A stretch of DNA of 64,000 bases from Limnomonas spitsbergensis (Eukaryota > Chlorophyta > Chlorophyceae > Chlamydomonadales): positions 62,001 to 126,000 of the forward strand of contig JAYJMM010000068.1 of NCBI GenBank assembly GCA_037349105.1. The letters run 5' to 3'. The position numbers and the translations under genes are program-made. Positions 41,610 through 49,387 of the stretch are shown in pieces; positions within the stretch are counted from its first letter, which is position 1; every line of letters starts with the position of its first letter. Below the pieces are notes generated by a model. The model saw nothing but the letters and a program-made list of their open reading frames with translations, made no database searches and was not told the DNA's origin.

Positions 41610-42060
41610 TAAGCCGTGCATTAAGGCAGCCTTAAAGACACCTTGAAGCGGATAAAGATTTGCTTTTCGTTTATAATGGTTATAAGGGGCTTATGACCAC
41701 CTTATTCTGACTCTATGGATAAGCGTGTGTTAAGGATACAGAGTTTAAGGGCATTTTAAGCCAGAGTTTAAGGGCAATTTAAGCCTGAATTTAAGGGTAT
41801 TTTAAGCTTGAGTTTAAGGGTATTTTAATTGCGCCTAACAGTGGTTATAAGGAGCTTAAAACCTCCTTAAATACATATAAAGATTTGCTTTTCGTTTATA
41901 ATGGTTATAAGGAGCTATAAGGACTCCTTAAACAGCCCTTATCCCTAAGTGATGTAATCCCCATGATTTGTTGTATTCTTATCCTCGGCTTATCCCATAT
42001 AATACAAGTCTTATCCATCCTTATTCTTGCCTTATTGTGGCCTTATTGTCGATTATAAGG
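41610..42060 (+). repeat. right subterminal repeats of the CACTA-like element
   Basis: Four tandem copies of a ~30-bp unit built on GAGTTTAAGGGYATTTTAAG lie at about 41,738-41,832. A longer segment (ATAAAGATTTGCTTTTCG followed by TTTATAATGGTTATAAGG) occurs at about 41,656 and again at 41,877. CTTAAGG, TTATAAGG and GGATAAGG words continue to the TIR. This is the expected layout of CACTA subterminal regions and matches the shorter left cluster. Confidence 0.75.
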
Positions 42061-42072
42061 ATGGATAAGGCC

Positions 42073-42090
42073 TGGATATTCTTCACAGTG
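42073..42090 (-). repeat. CACTA-like TIR, right
   Basis: TGGATATTCTTCACAGTG followed by TSD ATC (42,091-42,093); exact inverse of the left TIR. Confidence 0.92.
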
Positions 42091-42392
42091 ATCGCTGACG
42101 TTCCAGATAGATTCGTTGATAACCTCGGGAAAACGCTAAAAGCCTCTGACCCGTACAAGTTGTCTTCCAATACGCGATGGCGTTGCAAGCAATGCAAGCA
42201 TAAGTTTCTGGCTCGGGTATGACGAAGACTTTAGCCCATTGCAACACAGGGACAGGGAAAGGTGTCTGCGATCAATCAATTGGCTGTTTTTAGGAACGAC
42301 GAACACCGAAAACAACGAAACACGTCTGCGACTACTGCACGGTATCCGAGCCATATTCGAATCGGCAGATCGATCAGCAATTCAGCACTTGA

Positions 42393-42871
42393 CGAGCTAA
42401 GGAAACCCAGCCTTCACCTGGGAACCCTGAGCCAAGGTCGCCAAATTCTGCATACCGACGGTATCAGGCGAGGTTGCAGCCAGATTTGAAGGGCAAAGGG
42501 AAATTTGAGGGGATATTAGTTATACATGGCAACCACAAACTTGGGTTGTAAGTTGTTATTGTTTGGACAGATCAGGAGTTGGGGACTGCATCAATCATTG
42601 GCTGTTTTGCCTCAGCATTTTGCATGGTCCAAGTCCTAACTAATATGCATGTATGCTGCATGGATGCATGGTTACTTTTGGGGCAGTAGGGGGGGCATAT
42701 GGACATGCATGGGGGCTGCCTGCAGACGTGCAACCATCTTCATGTCTTTGTATGCTAGTATGTGAGCCAGAATGTGCCTAAAACATGTTCTTGACTGCAA
42801 AGTACTGATACTCCGAGCCCGCCGTATCGAAGCGGAGCGGAGCGGACCGGACCGGACCGGAAGCGTATCCG
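42393..42871 (+). other. right arm of hAT-like element, non-coding
   Basis: No gene is seen. The middle is rich in ATGCATG words. The last 70 bases hold tandem GCGGA and CCGGA motifs (42,830-42,872), the subterminal counterpart of GCTCCG/CCGGATACGG at 35,100-35,170. Confidence 0.55.
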
Positions 42872-42886
42872 GATTGTGCTACTTTG
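42869..42886 (-). repeat. hAT-like TIR, right
   Basis: Inverted partner of 35,086-35,103. The left breakpoint of the segmental duplication (42,872) falls inside it. Confidence 0.85.
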
Positions 42887-42894
42887 GTTCTGAC
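42887..42894 (+). other. TSD of hAT-like element, right copy
   Basis: GTTCTGAC directly after the right TIR; identical to 35,078-35,085. The same bases follow the 15-bp TIR remnant at 52,579-52,593 in the duplicated copy. Confidence 0.88.
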
Positions 42895-43436
42895 ATGTGT
42901 TCTTATTTCGATATTAGCTGATGGTTTTCTGGTTTTGCTCTTTCATATGTCCAGCCCTCTGATTTCGATCTATATGTTCTGATATGAGTTCTTATTTCGA
43001 TCTCAGCTGATGGTCTTCTGGTTTCAGTCTCTCATATGTCCAGCCCTCTGATTTCGATCTCTGTCCTGACCTGTGTTTTTATTTCGATCTCAGCTGATGG
43101 TCTTCTGGTTTCGCTCGCTCATCTGTCCAGCCCTCTATTTTCGATCTCTGTCCGGACGTGTGTTCTTATTTCGATCTCAGCTGATGGTCTTTTGGTTTCG
43201 CTCTTTCATCTGTCCAACCATCCGATTTCGATCTCTGTCCTGACATGTGTTCTTATTTCGATCTCATCTGATGGTCTTCTGATTTCGCTCTCTAACCTGT
43301 CCAGCCCTCCGATTTCGATCTCCGTCCTGACCTGTGTTCTTATTTCGATATCAGCAGATGGTCTTCTGGTTTCGCTCTCTCATCTGTTCAGCCCTCTGAT
43401 TTCGATCTCTGTTCTGACTTGCGTTCTTATTCTCTT
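42895..43436 (+). repeat. 87-bp minisatellite, right part, duplication copy 1
   Basis: About six 87-bp units continuing the array from 35,085, with the same TTATTTCGATCTCAG and GATTTCGATCTCTGTCC blocks. The frame is again open with a 29-residue period. The array ends shortly before the exon-like start at 43,505. Confidence 0.93.
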
Positions 43437-43504
43437 CTGATCTGCTCCCTTCATGCGTCCCATCGTCGGAGATCAAGCTAGACCTCTCTATCACAGTGCT
43501 CTAG

Positions 43505-44156
43505 CCCAAGTCCATGGAGTGGGCAATCATGGTTGCTGCCCACCTGGCCACCCTGCATGAAGGCCTGGTCAAGGACTTCGGCAAGATCGGGATCACGAGG
43601 GCTCAGAGCAATGTCCGAGGGGGGCGTGAGAAAGCCAAAGCAGAAGAAAGTGGCCCCCGCAGCTAGCCCAGCTCCCAACCCGGTGCCACAAGTGGGCATC
43701 AAGAAGAAGAAAGGCAGGCCGTAGGGCTCTCAGAACAAGCCTAAGGAGACCCCTAGCACAGTTCCCACCACAGCCACCGGTACAGCCACTGCCACACCCA
43801 CTGCCACAATTAATGAAGCTGATGCCATGACAGTGACTGTGTCCAAAGCTAGGTCCAAAGCCGCAGCCAACGCCAAAATGATCCGTGCCATAGCAGCTCA
43901 CGAGCTGAGCGAAGAGTAGTGGTCTGATGAGGAGGAGGGGTCTGAGGAGGTGGAGGGGTCTGAGGAGGAGGAGGGGTCTGAGGAGGGATCTGAGAAGTGT
44001 AGCGAGGCGGAGGGGCCTGGTGAGATGGAAGATCCCGCGGTCGAGCCACCCCCTTGCGCTGGCCGGGGCAGAGGGTGCAGGCTATGCCATGTCAAGGGCA
44101 AGGGGTGCGCTAAGTGTGTCTTCAAGGGCTGCTACTCTATTAAGTGCAAGCGCTGA
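43505..44156 (+). pseudogene. 3' exon of a basic/acidic/Cys-rich protein gene, copy 1
   Basis: After an acceptor-like GTGCTCTAG the frame reads PKSMEWAIMVAAHLATLHEG and VKDFGKIGITRAQSNVRGG. A run of six G at about 43,619-43,624 then shifts the frame by one. The next frame gives RKPKQKKVAPAASPAPN, a basic IKKKKGRP, a Thr/Ala-rich stretch, ANAKMIRAIAAHELSEE, an acidic repeat (about 25 residues of EEEGSEE type) and a Cys-rich end, GCRLCHVKGKGCAKCVFKGC, closed by TGA at 44,154. Two in-frame TAGs (43,722 and 43,917) interrupt this frame. With the G run corrected the total is 217 codons. The Cys pattern (C-x2-C-x6-C-x2-C-x4-C-x4-C) resembles zinc-binding tails of some transposases such as piggyBac; that is tentative. 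It is disabled as read. Confidence 0.5.
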
Positions 44157-44339
44157 ACTCAATTGTTTCAGTAGTGCTCCTAACTATATTTGCAGAGACA
44201 TCGAAGGGAGATTTGCATGATGTACCCTAGCCATGTTGACGGCCATGAGTTCTGTCGAGTGTACTTCGATGGTTGATTCTCTGTTGATTGTGGTTGTTGA
44301 ACTGAATGTAATACATGGCAGTTGTGAGGCTTTTAACAC

Positions 44340-44525
44340 TGCTTTTAACAGAATATCGGTGCCGAGGGAACGAATTTAAAAAAAAACTGCCCCGAGGGCA
44401 GCATTAGACATTTGATTTTGCCCCGAGGGCATCATTAAAAGAAACAATTAATTGATACCCGAGGGAAGGCAAATCAAATCTACGGTATGTACACTTTCAT
44501 TATTATTTCCTCACCCCGAGGGTGA
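44340..44525 (+). repeat. cluster of CCCGAGGG mini-hairpins, copy 1
   Basis: Five sites share a CCGAGGG core: near 44,353, 44,389, 44,417, 44,457 and 44,514. A related sixth is at 44,719. Flanks pair around the core: CTGCCC-CGA-GGGCAG, TGCCC-CGA-GGGCA and TCACCC-CGA-GGGTGA. Arm sequences differ between sites yet stay complementary. Spacing is 28-58 bp in an A/T-rich background. Confidence 0.7.
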
Positions 44526-44985
44526 AATCTTGACCAGCTTTTGACCGGTGTCCCATGCATCGACTAGGCACCACAGCCCCCCTCAAGGCACAACGGGACC
44601 AAGAAGCAGGCGGCCCACTCTTTGGTTGGCGCGACCTACTGCCATCGGTGCCAAGCAATACGCATCATTAGACAGCGCCTGTGGGGCTGCTTTGTACACT
44701 TCCATGAAAATTTTCTCACCCCGAGGGCGAAATCTTGACCAGCTTATAACCGGCGTCCTATGCACCAGAACTTGGCACCTCGACCCCCCTCAACGCATAG
44801 TTGGAAACGTGTGATTAGGGATTCCTTTGGCTGTCTTCCTTCCATGCCTTCCTTCTTCTCCTTTCTTGCCCCCCTTTGTCCTTCCACTTTCTTCTCTCTC
44901 CCAGTGGGACAAAGACGGCCCACTTTTTTGTTGGCGAGGCCCATGGTTGTAACTCTTGTAATCGGTGCCAAGCGGCCTCACTAAT
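44512..44985 (+). repeat. two diverged direct modules, copy 1
   Basis: TCACCCCGAGGG, then AAATCTTGACCAGCTT and an ACCGG-GTCC-ATGCA segment, a CCCCCCTCAA-GCA segment, CGGCCCAC, TTGTTGGCG or TTGGTTGGCG, and ATCGGTGCCAAGC occur in the same order at 44,512-44,656 and 44,709-44,972. They are an old tandem duplication of a non-coding unit. The remainder of 44,157-45,294 contains no recognised gene. Confidence 0.6.
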
Positions 44986-45294
44986 TCGGGGGCTGCTGGA
45001 TGTGCACATTTTCTCTCAGTGCTAGGGTGCCACCTTACAGACAGGAGAAAATCGTCCATATACCCCCTTAAACTAAGCATACCAACACATATTTCGTGAT
45101 CGAAGTATTATACATAGATGTCCACATTCACTGACTGCTCGCTTAGACAGGCAATTTCAAATCTTACAGAACATCTGTTGACTTTTAATTTCATAAAAAA
45201 TCAAGTTGTGAAAACCCTTTCAATAGCCAAAATAACGCAAGCCTCAGCCGAAGCTATTGAAATATCCCTCGACTGACAACAACATGACAAGGTC

Positions 45295-47311
45295 TCACAC
45301 ATCAATCTTACAACACACTAGTTGTGTTAGAATTTCTCGCCGGATCCGGTTGATATCGCGCTGGCCGAAATTGAAGGTCGTTGAGCCCGTGCCAAGCAAA
45401 GCAGCGAACCTAGTGGGTACAAACGCACAAATGTTTCTAGATATTCATAATTTGCAAGATTAACGCAACGACTTAGTTCAATATCATACACGACAAAATG
45501 CTAATTTGGCTGACTACATGAACTGATGCTTGCTCGCATGAATAGCATAAACCGACCTCTCGTCTCCATGCCTAGGCCTCTAGATGCATGAACTGCCCCC
45601 TTTGTGCCATTATCATGCCAAAGGCCCAGTTAATATGTACAAAAATACGTTGCGGTCAGAAATAAATCACTTTAAGTAGAAGACCCCGCAATCCACTCCA
45701 TTGGTTTGCCGTGGGACCTTTGGGAAGTTTCGTCGCCACTTCGACGTGTCAACCACCTCGCCACCTTTTGTCTTGTGTTCCTCTTTCATCCACCTTGCCA
45801 AGCTTTCCAATACTTCCTTGTCCCGCGATGAAGGTTTGCCAGAAAGCTGTCATCAACAAATCATGCAACACATTCAATGCTTTAGTAAGAATTTAACCAT
45901 TCAAATAACCGAGCATTCCTAAGGTTACAAGTACATATATTTGTGTGATTTGTGTGCATGAGGGCGGACCCAACGTAGACATGCGGTAATTAAGAGGGTG
46001 TACTCACACTCTTGTTTGAGTTGTACAAGGATAACGTCTCTTGTTTCTGGTCAACCTCTATCACCGTCCAATGGGTTTAAGAGTTGTTGATACATAAAAC
46101 TAGCTTCTCAACCTTGAGAATGTCTAATTCCACCTGAAAACAATAGTTACATTCAATTAAATAGGATTCATGATGCATGATTGCCAACACATTGTTATGT
46201 CGATTGTTTTTAAGCAAACATGTTTGCATTGAACTAGACTAGGAGCATGAATGCCCGAAGGCGATGCACTTACATGGTCACCCCTTGCGCGTGCTTCGGG
46301 TTTGGTCCAATTTTCCACACTACCATACTCGTAATCGACGTAAGAGGGACAGAGCTTTGTGTAAAAAAACTGCTGAAGAAAGAGATGTTGGCAAGCCCCT
46401 TAGAAAGTTGTTGTCTTTCATGTAAACGTAATGGGACTAGTATCAAGGACAGCCAATCAGGACATGTAAGGGAACAAATCCAGAAGGACAGCCAAGCCAG
46501 ATAGAATCAAGGACAGCCAAGCCAGCCATGCCAGACAGAATCAAGGGCAACCAAGCCAAGCCAAACAGAGTGAAGGACAGCCAAGCCAGCCAAGTCAGTT
46601 AATGAAAAAAAACTAACATGGAGGAGAAGTGCGTACAAATTCACGATGTCGTCGTTCAGCCAACACTCAGACTCCTTATCTTTATCAACGTCAGGTGGGA
46701 CCTCTTGAAGCCTCTGCAACATTTTCCTGGTCATATCATAGTTCTCATAGCGTATTACCAGCTCTGTCTCAGATTTGTCAAGGAATACCCAGTCCGTGAC
46801 AGCTTCCTCAATGCTCTCAGGGCTCACGCCAGCATCAAGCATTAAGCATGCCGCCTCGTTAAGGTACAAAGGGTCCTCTCGCAGCATAATTTGAATCAAA
46901 ATCTCCGAAGGGGTGCCATCTTGATTCTGGAGGCGCTGTGCGATTACTGCCGCCTTTCCCTGTCAAACACAATGGGCACTCCGGCTTAAAATTTATGTAA
47001 GAGAGTGCTTGTTTGAATTGTTCCAATTACATTTCTTGTAATGCAAGTCAACTAGGTCTTTGACTCTGAGTGGTGCACAGAGGTTACCCGACCGATAAGA
47101 ACATTATATGCTTTGCCACAACCCTTGTCAAGTTAAATATCTTGTCGCATTCCTGAATCTGACATCCTACTAGAATACAGTTGGCGATATAAAAACATAG
47201 CGTATGACATATAATACCTGCTGATTCTCCACGATTGGGCTGTCCAAAATCTCAATTGCTGACCGGGTGTTTAACCTCACTCCCGGCCAAGCGTAGCTTC
47301 CATCGGAATAA
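45295..47311 (-). pseudogene. Ulp1/SENP-like cysteine protease gene (C48), six exons, copy 1
   Basis: Ulp1 proteases cleave SUMO precursors and conjugates. Minus-strand exons in order: 47,218-47,311; 46,618-46,959; 46,274-46,398; 46,008-46,133; 45,671-45,846; 45,295-45,436 (stop TGA 45,295). All junctions are GT-AG and phases agree. Family motifs appear in the expected order: WLNDDIVNLYALLL, FFYTKL with YEYGSVENWTK, catalytic His in THWTVIEVD, YNSN where Asp is usual, and the Gln/Cys pair in RQTNGVDCGVFYLK. The C-terminus reads FNFGQRDINRIRREIL. Two lesions: a TAA just before THW (46,077-46,079), and a seven-T run in exon 3 that needs eight to keep frame. Asn replacing the usual Asp may weaken catalysis. 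Upstream exons probably exist, since the first listed begins in phase 2. Confidence 0.83.
46437..46600 (+). repeat. GGACAGCCAAGCCAG repeats within a Ulp1 intron, copy 1
   Basis: Four to five imperfect ~40-bp units carrying GGACAGCCAAGCCAGC or GGGCAACCAAGCCAAGC occupy most of the intron between the WLND exon and the FFYTKL exon. The same block is in copy 2 at 56,364-56,528. Confidence 0.7.
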
Positions 47312-47423
47312 CTGGTAATGACCACGTCATACATTACATTCAGGTGCACTCATATGTTGAATCCATCAAATTCAAATCATCCATCCATCATGTTTGTTTC
47401 ACTCCTCATGTTTGTAAATTGGG

Positions 47424-47900
47424 TTGCGCGTGGGTCTACCCACACGGGGTTCCATCGTTGCGGTCACCCATGCGGGGTCGCACATCTGGGTTACACCATG
47501 CGGGTCTACCCACCGTGGCGGCACCCACGCGGGTTCCCCCAATGGTGTACCCCTTGGGTATACCCACGCGGGGATGCGCGTGGGTCTACCCACGCGGGGT
47601 TTCATCGTCGCGGTCACCCATGCGGGGTCGCACATCTCGGTTACACCACGCGGGTTTGCCCACCGTGGCGGCACCCACGCGGGTTCACCCAATGGTGTAC
47701 CCCTTGGGTATACCCACGCGGGGGTGCGCGTGGGTCTGCCCACGCGGGGTTTCATCGTCGCGGTCACCTATGCGGGGTCACACCTCTGGGTTACACCACG
47801 CGGGTCCGCCCACCGTGGCGACACCCACGCGTGTTCACCCAATGGTGTACCCCACGCGTACACCCACGCGGGGGGGGGGGACCCACGTGGGGGAACCGAC
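47424..47900 (+). repeat. 150-bp CACGCGGG minisatellite, copy 1
   Basis: Units begin at GCGCGTGGGTCT near 47,426, 47,576 and 47,726, a period of exactly 150 bp, plus a partial unit. Each unit contains several near-palindromic CCCACGCGGG words, GTCGCGGTCACC and CAATGGTGTACCCC. A run of 11 G ends the array (12 in copy 2). The period is a multiple of three, so Arg/Gly/Pro-rich frames are open on both strands. No gene is called. It separates the protease and methyltransferase exons. Confidence 0.92.
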
Positions 47901-48016
47901 AGTTGTCGGGTGGCATCCCCACTGGGTGGCCGTGGGTATACCCACACACAGTTTCCCCGACGCAGTTGCGTGGTCCATATCTAAAATAATCTCAGTCGAC
48001 ATGCAAACACAAATGT

Positions 48017-48826
48017 TCAATGGTGCCTACGTTTGTCAGCCTCGCTATTTTGCTTCTTCAGTATTGCCTTCACATCTTTGCTGTTAAACACAGGCAAGGA
48101 TGGCAGACCCAAGACCTTTGCATAACACAGAGGAGGGGGGTAGGGTTTAGCAAAAGTGTAAGCCTGAAGCCTCTGCGCCCCCCTGACATCTTGACCGTAA
48201 TGGATGGGCGAGCCCACCATGCGAACAGAGCCGAATCTCCGGGCCGCCATAGCGGCTTCCATCTGCTCGCTCAAAGGCACAGAACTATTGACATCTACCC
48301 AGCGAAAATGCTGAAACGTCGTAAGAATCCTCGCTGTCCTCGACTTTTGGAAGATGTTGCCCACAGCTAGCTCATCAGCACCGTTGAAACCTTGCCAACA
48401 CGCAAGGATGTGCGTCGCCCGCTCAATGCTGGAGATGTTGCTGACACGTTTACAAATGGTGATCGGTAGCTTGCTTTGTGGTAGAAAAGCCTCGACAACG
48501 TCATCCTTTTGTGCCTCACGCATCTTTTTCATGGTCATGCTGATCAAAGACTCTGCCTTTTGGCACTTCAAAGGGTCATACTCAACACCGTATGCAGCCT
48601 TGACTCCTTTGCCTGTAGCATGCATCAAAAAACGGCTCAAGCCCGACCCAATGTCCAAGACTGTGATGTCGATGTCCAACATGGTGAGCCGACTCCATTG
48701 CATTAAAATGTTTGTAGTCCCGGCTAGGGTCAGGGTGCCGTAGGTGCCGCCAAACCCATTGCCACCACCGAGTAAGTCTTCACATACACTCATGGTGTTG
48801 AATAGTGCTGATTGAAGTGCACTTTT
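48017..48826 (-). CDS. class I SAM-dependent methyltransferase, possibly DOT1-like (exon), copy 1
   Basis: An open exon of 270 codons on the minus strand follows an acceptor (TGTGTACGTAG) at 48,826 and ends at TGA (48,017-48,019). An internal ATG at 48,793 would give 258 residues. From that ATG, residues 45-55 are VLDIGSGLSRF, the glycine-rich SAM-binding motif I, and residues 69-77 GVEYDPLKC fit the acidic strand-2 motif that binds the ribose. Residues 129-135 (ILACWQG) could be the motif IV region. The spacing and D-x-G-S-G resemble DOT1-type and related Rossmann methyltransferases, but the substrate cannot be told. The C-terminus is basic (KKQNSEADKRRHH). The open acceptor phase implies upstream exons. 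The frame is intact in both copies, unlike its neighbours. Confidence 0.72.
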   Translation of the reverse strand, partial: KSALQSALFNTMSVCEDLLGGGNGFGGTYGTLTLAGTTNILMQWSRLTMLDIDITVLDIGSGLSRFLMHATGKGVKAAYGVEYDPLKCQKAESLISMTMKKMREAQKDDVVEAFLPQSKLPITICKRVSNISSIERATHILACWQGFNGADELAVGNIFQKSRTARILTTFQHFRWVDVNSSVPLSEQMEAAMAARRFGSVRMVGSPIHYGQDVRGAQRLQAYTFAKPYPPPLCYAKVLGLPSLPVFNSKDVKAILKKQNSEADKRRHH

Positions 48827-49038
48827 CTACGTACACAGAAATAAAAAGGCCTTGTTATGAAAGACCAATGCTTCATGACATGCCAGGATAAACAATTCAA
48901 ATAACTCAATTAACGACCATTAAGATCCGATATAAGAAGCAAGGTGTAGGTAGGCGCACATCTTCATCAAAATATCGAATAGTAACTTCCTATGAGAGAT
49001 CAATATCACAATCAGTCTTTTCTATGAGCTTCACTAGC

Positions 49039-49320
49039 CTATTTCATTTGACCTGCCCTCCATTTCCTTGTGTATTTACGGATACCATCAGTGGTTCTGC
49101 CATGACCGTGCATGCTATGCATGCATTTCTGAACACTCTTTAACATGTTCTTTGGCTTGTGAGATCTTGCAACAGTCGATACTTTTGCGATCTCCAGAAG
49201 ATCTGTTGCATCCTTGGGTGGAATTGCTTTGCAAAGATTAACCTGCATGGTAGTAAACCATGTGTTATTATCTTGTCGTACAAAACTCGTAAACCGGTAT
49301 ATCGGCACCATGTTCTTGAT
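49039..49320 (-). CDS. exon of unknown protein, upstream of the methyltransferase, copy 1
   Basis: Following a TTGTTTCAG acceptor, the minus strand reads IKNMVPIYRFTSFVRQDNNT, then KAIPPKDATDLLEIAKVSTV, then RTTDGIRKYTRKWRAGQMK and TGA. There is no recognisable domain; the C-terminal 40 residues are strongly basic. It may be the last exon of the gene whose earlier exons lie at 49,390-51,432, or may splice into the methyltransferase exon at 48,826. The visible donors do not match in phase, so this is unresolved. Copy 2 lies at 59,093-59,374. Confidence 0.5.
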   Translation of the reverse strand: MKNMVPIYRFTSFVRQDNNTWFTTMQVNLCKAIPPKDATDLLEIAKVSTVARSHKPKNMLKSVQKCMHSMHGHGRTTDGIRKYTRKWRAGQMK

Positions 49321-49387
49321 CTGAAACAATGGCGTAAAAAGAATTTACATGCCAAATTGGTTGCCACACTATCAACTCTCAATGGAT

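Larger units (their letters stand above)
35333..42090 (+). mobile_element. CACTA/EnSpm-like DNA transposon nested in the hAT-like element
   Basis: The element starts CACTGTGAAGAATATCCA and ends with the exact reverse complement (42,073-42,090), so the 18-bp TIRs are perfect. The trinucleotide ATC flanks both ends (35,330-35,332 and 42,091-42,093). Perfect TIRs beginning CACT(A/G) with a 3-bp TSD are typical of CACTA/EnSpm elements. Both ends carry subterminal TTAAGG/ATAAGG motifs, dense on the right. Removing the element plus one ATC restores an open exon of the host element, which confirms the boundaries independently. Length is 6,758 bp. The interior holds several minisatellites, a palindrome and two divergent genes of unknown function. 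No DDE transposase was recognised, so it may be non-autonomous or have a divergent transposase. Perfect TIRs suggest a recent insertion. Confidence 0.88.
35309..42392 (+). pseudogene. hAT transposase N-terminus with BED-type zinc finger, split by a transposon
   Basis: Three pieces make one reading frame. Piece one is ATG at 35,309 to 35,332 (8 codons, MSDITEDI). The CACTA-like insertion follows, and the frame resumes at 42,094-42,216 (41 codons). A GTATGA donor leads to a TTTTTAG acceptor and an exon at 42,294-42,392 ending in TGA. All phases are 0. The joined frame has Cys39-x2-Cys42, then His59-x4-Cys64, with WRCKQC and KHVCDYC around the ligands, matching the BED-finger pattern found at the N-terminus of hAT transposases. 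Nothing of the catalytic core follows within the element. An alternative donor (ACG|GTATCC, 42,341/42,342) may have led to exons now deleted. Clearly inactive as it stands. Confidence 0.68.
35086..42886 (+). mobile_element. hAT-like DNA transposon (outer element, carries a nested insertion)
   Basis: The left end reads CAAGGTAGCACAATACGG. The right end, reverse-complemented, reads CAAAGTAGCACAATCCGG, giving 18-bp TIRs with two mismatches. Both sides are flanked by the 8-bp direct repeat GTTCTGAC, which occurs once per unit in the host minisatellite. Eight-bp target duplications and ends fitting YARNG are hallmarks of the hAT superfamily. Both subterminal regions carry CCGGATACG and GCTCCG motifs, plausible transposase-binding repeats. 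Without the nested insertion the element is only about 1.04 kb and encodes just an N-terminal BED-finger segment, so it is probably a non-autonomous deletion derivative. No DDE catalytic domain is present. Confidence 0.87.

Noticed and set aside
42262..42489. 75-codon frame MSAINQLAVFRNDEHRK as an independent gene
   Set aside because: It overlaps the intron and second exon of the BED-finger frame in another phase; the spliced frame explains the region better.
46100..46504. 85-codon plus-strand frame (MNARRRCTYM...) as a gene
   Set aside because: It is antisense to the Ulp1 FFYTKL exon and runs into the CCAAGCCAG repeat.
47318..47989. Three overlapping long plus-strand frames over the CACGCGGG repeat
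   Set aside because: All are explained by the 150-bp period; they change end point with the G-run length between copies.
48020..48743. Plus-strand frames opposite the methyltransferase
   Set aside because: Antisense shadows; the minus strand carries the SAM-binding motif and an acceptor in phase.
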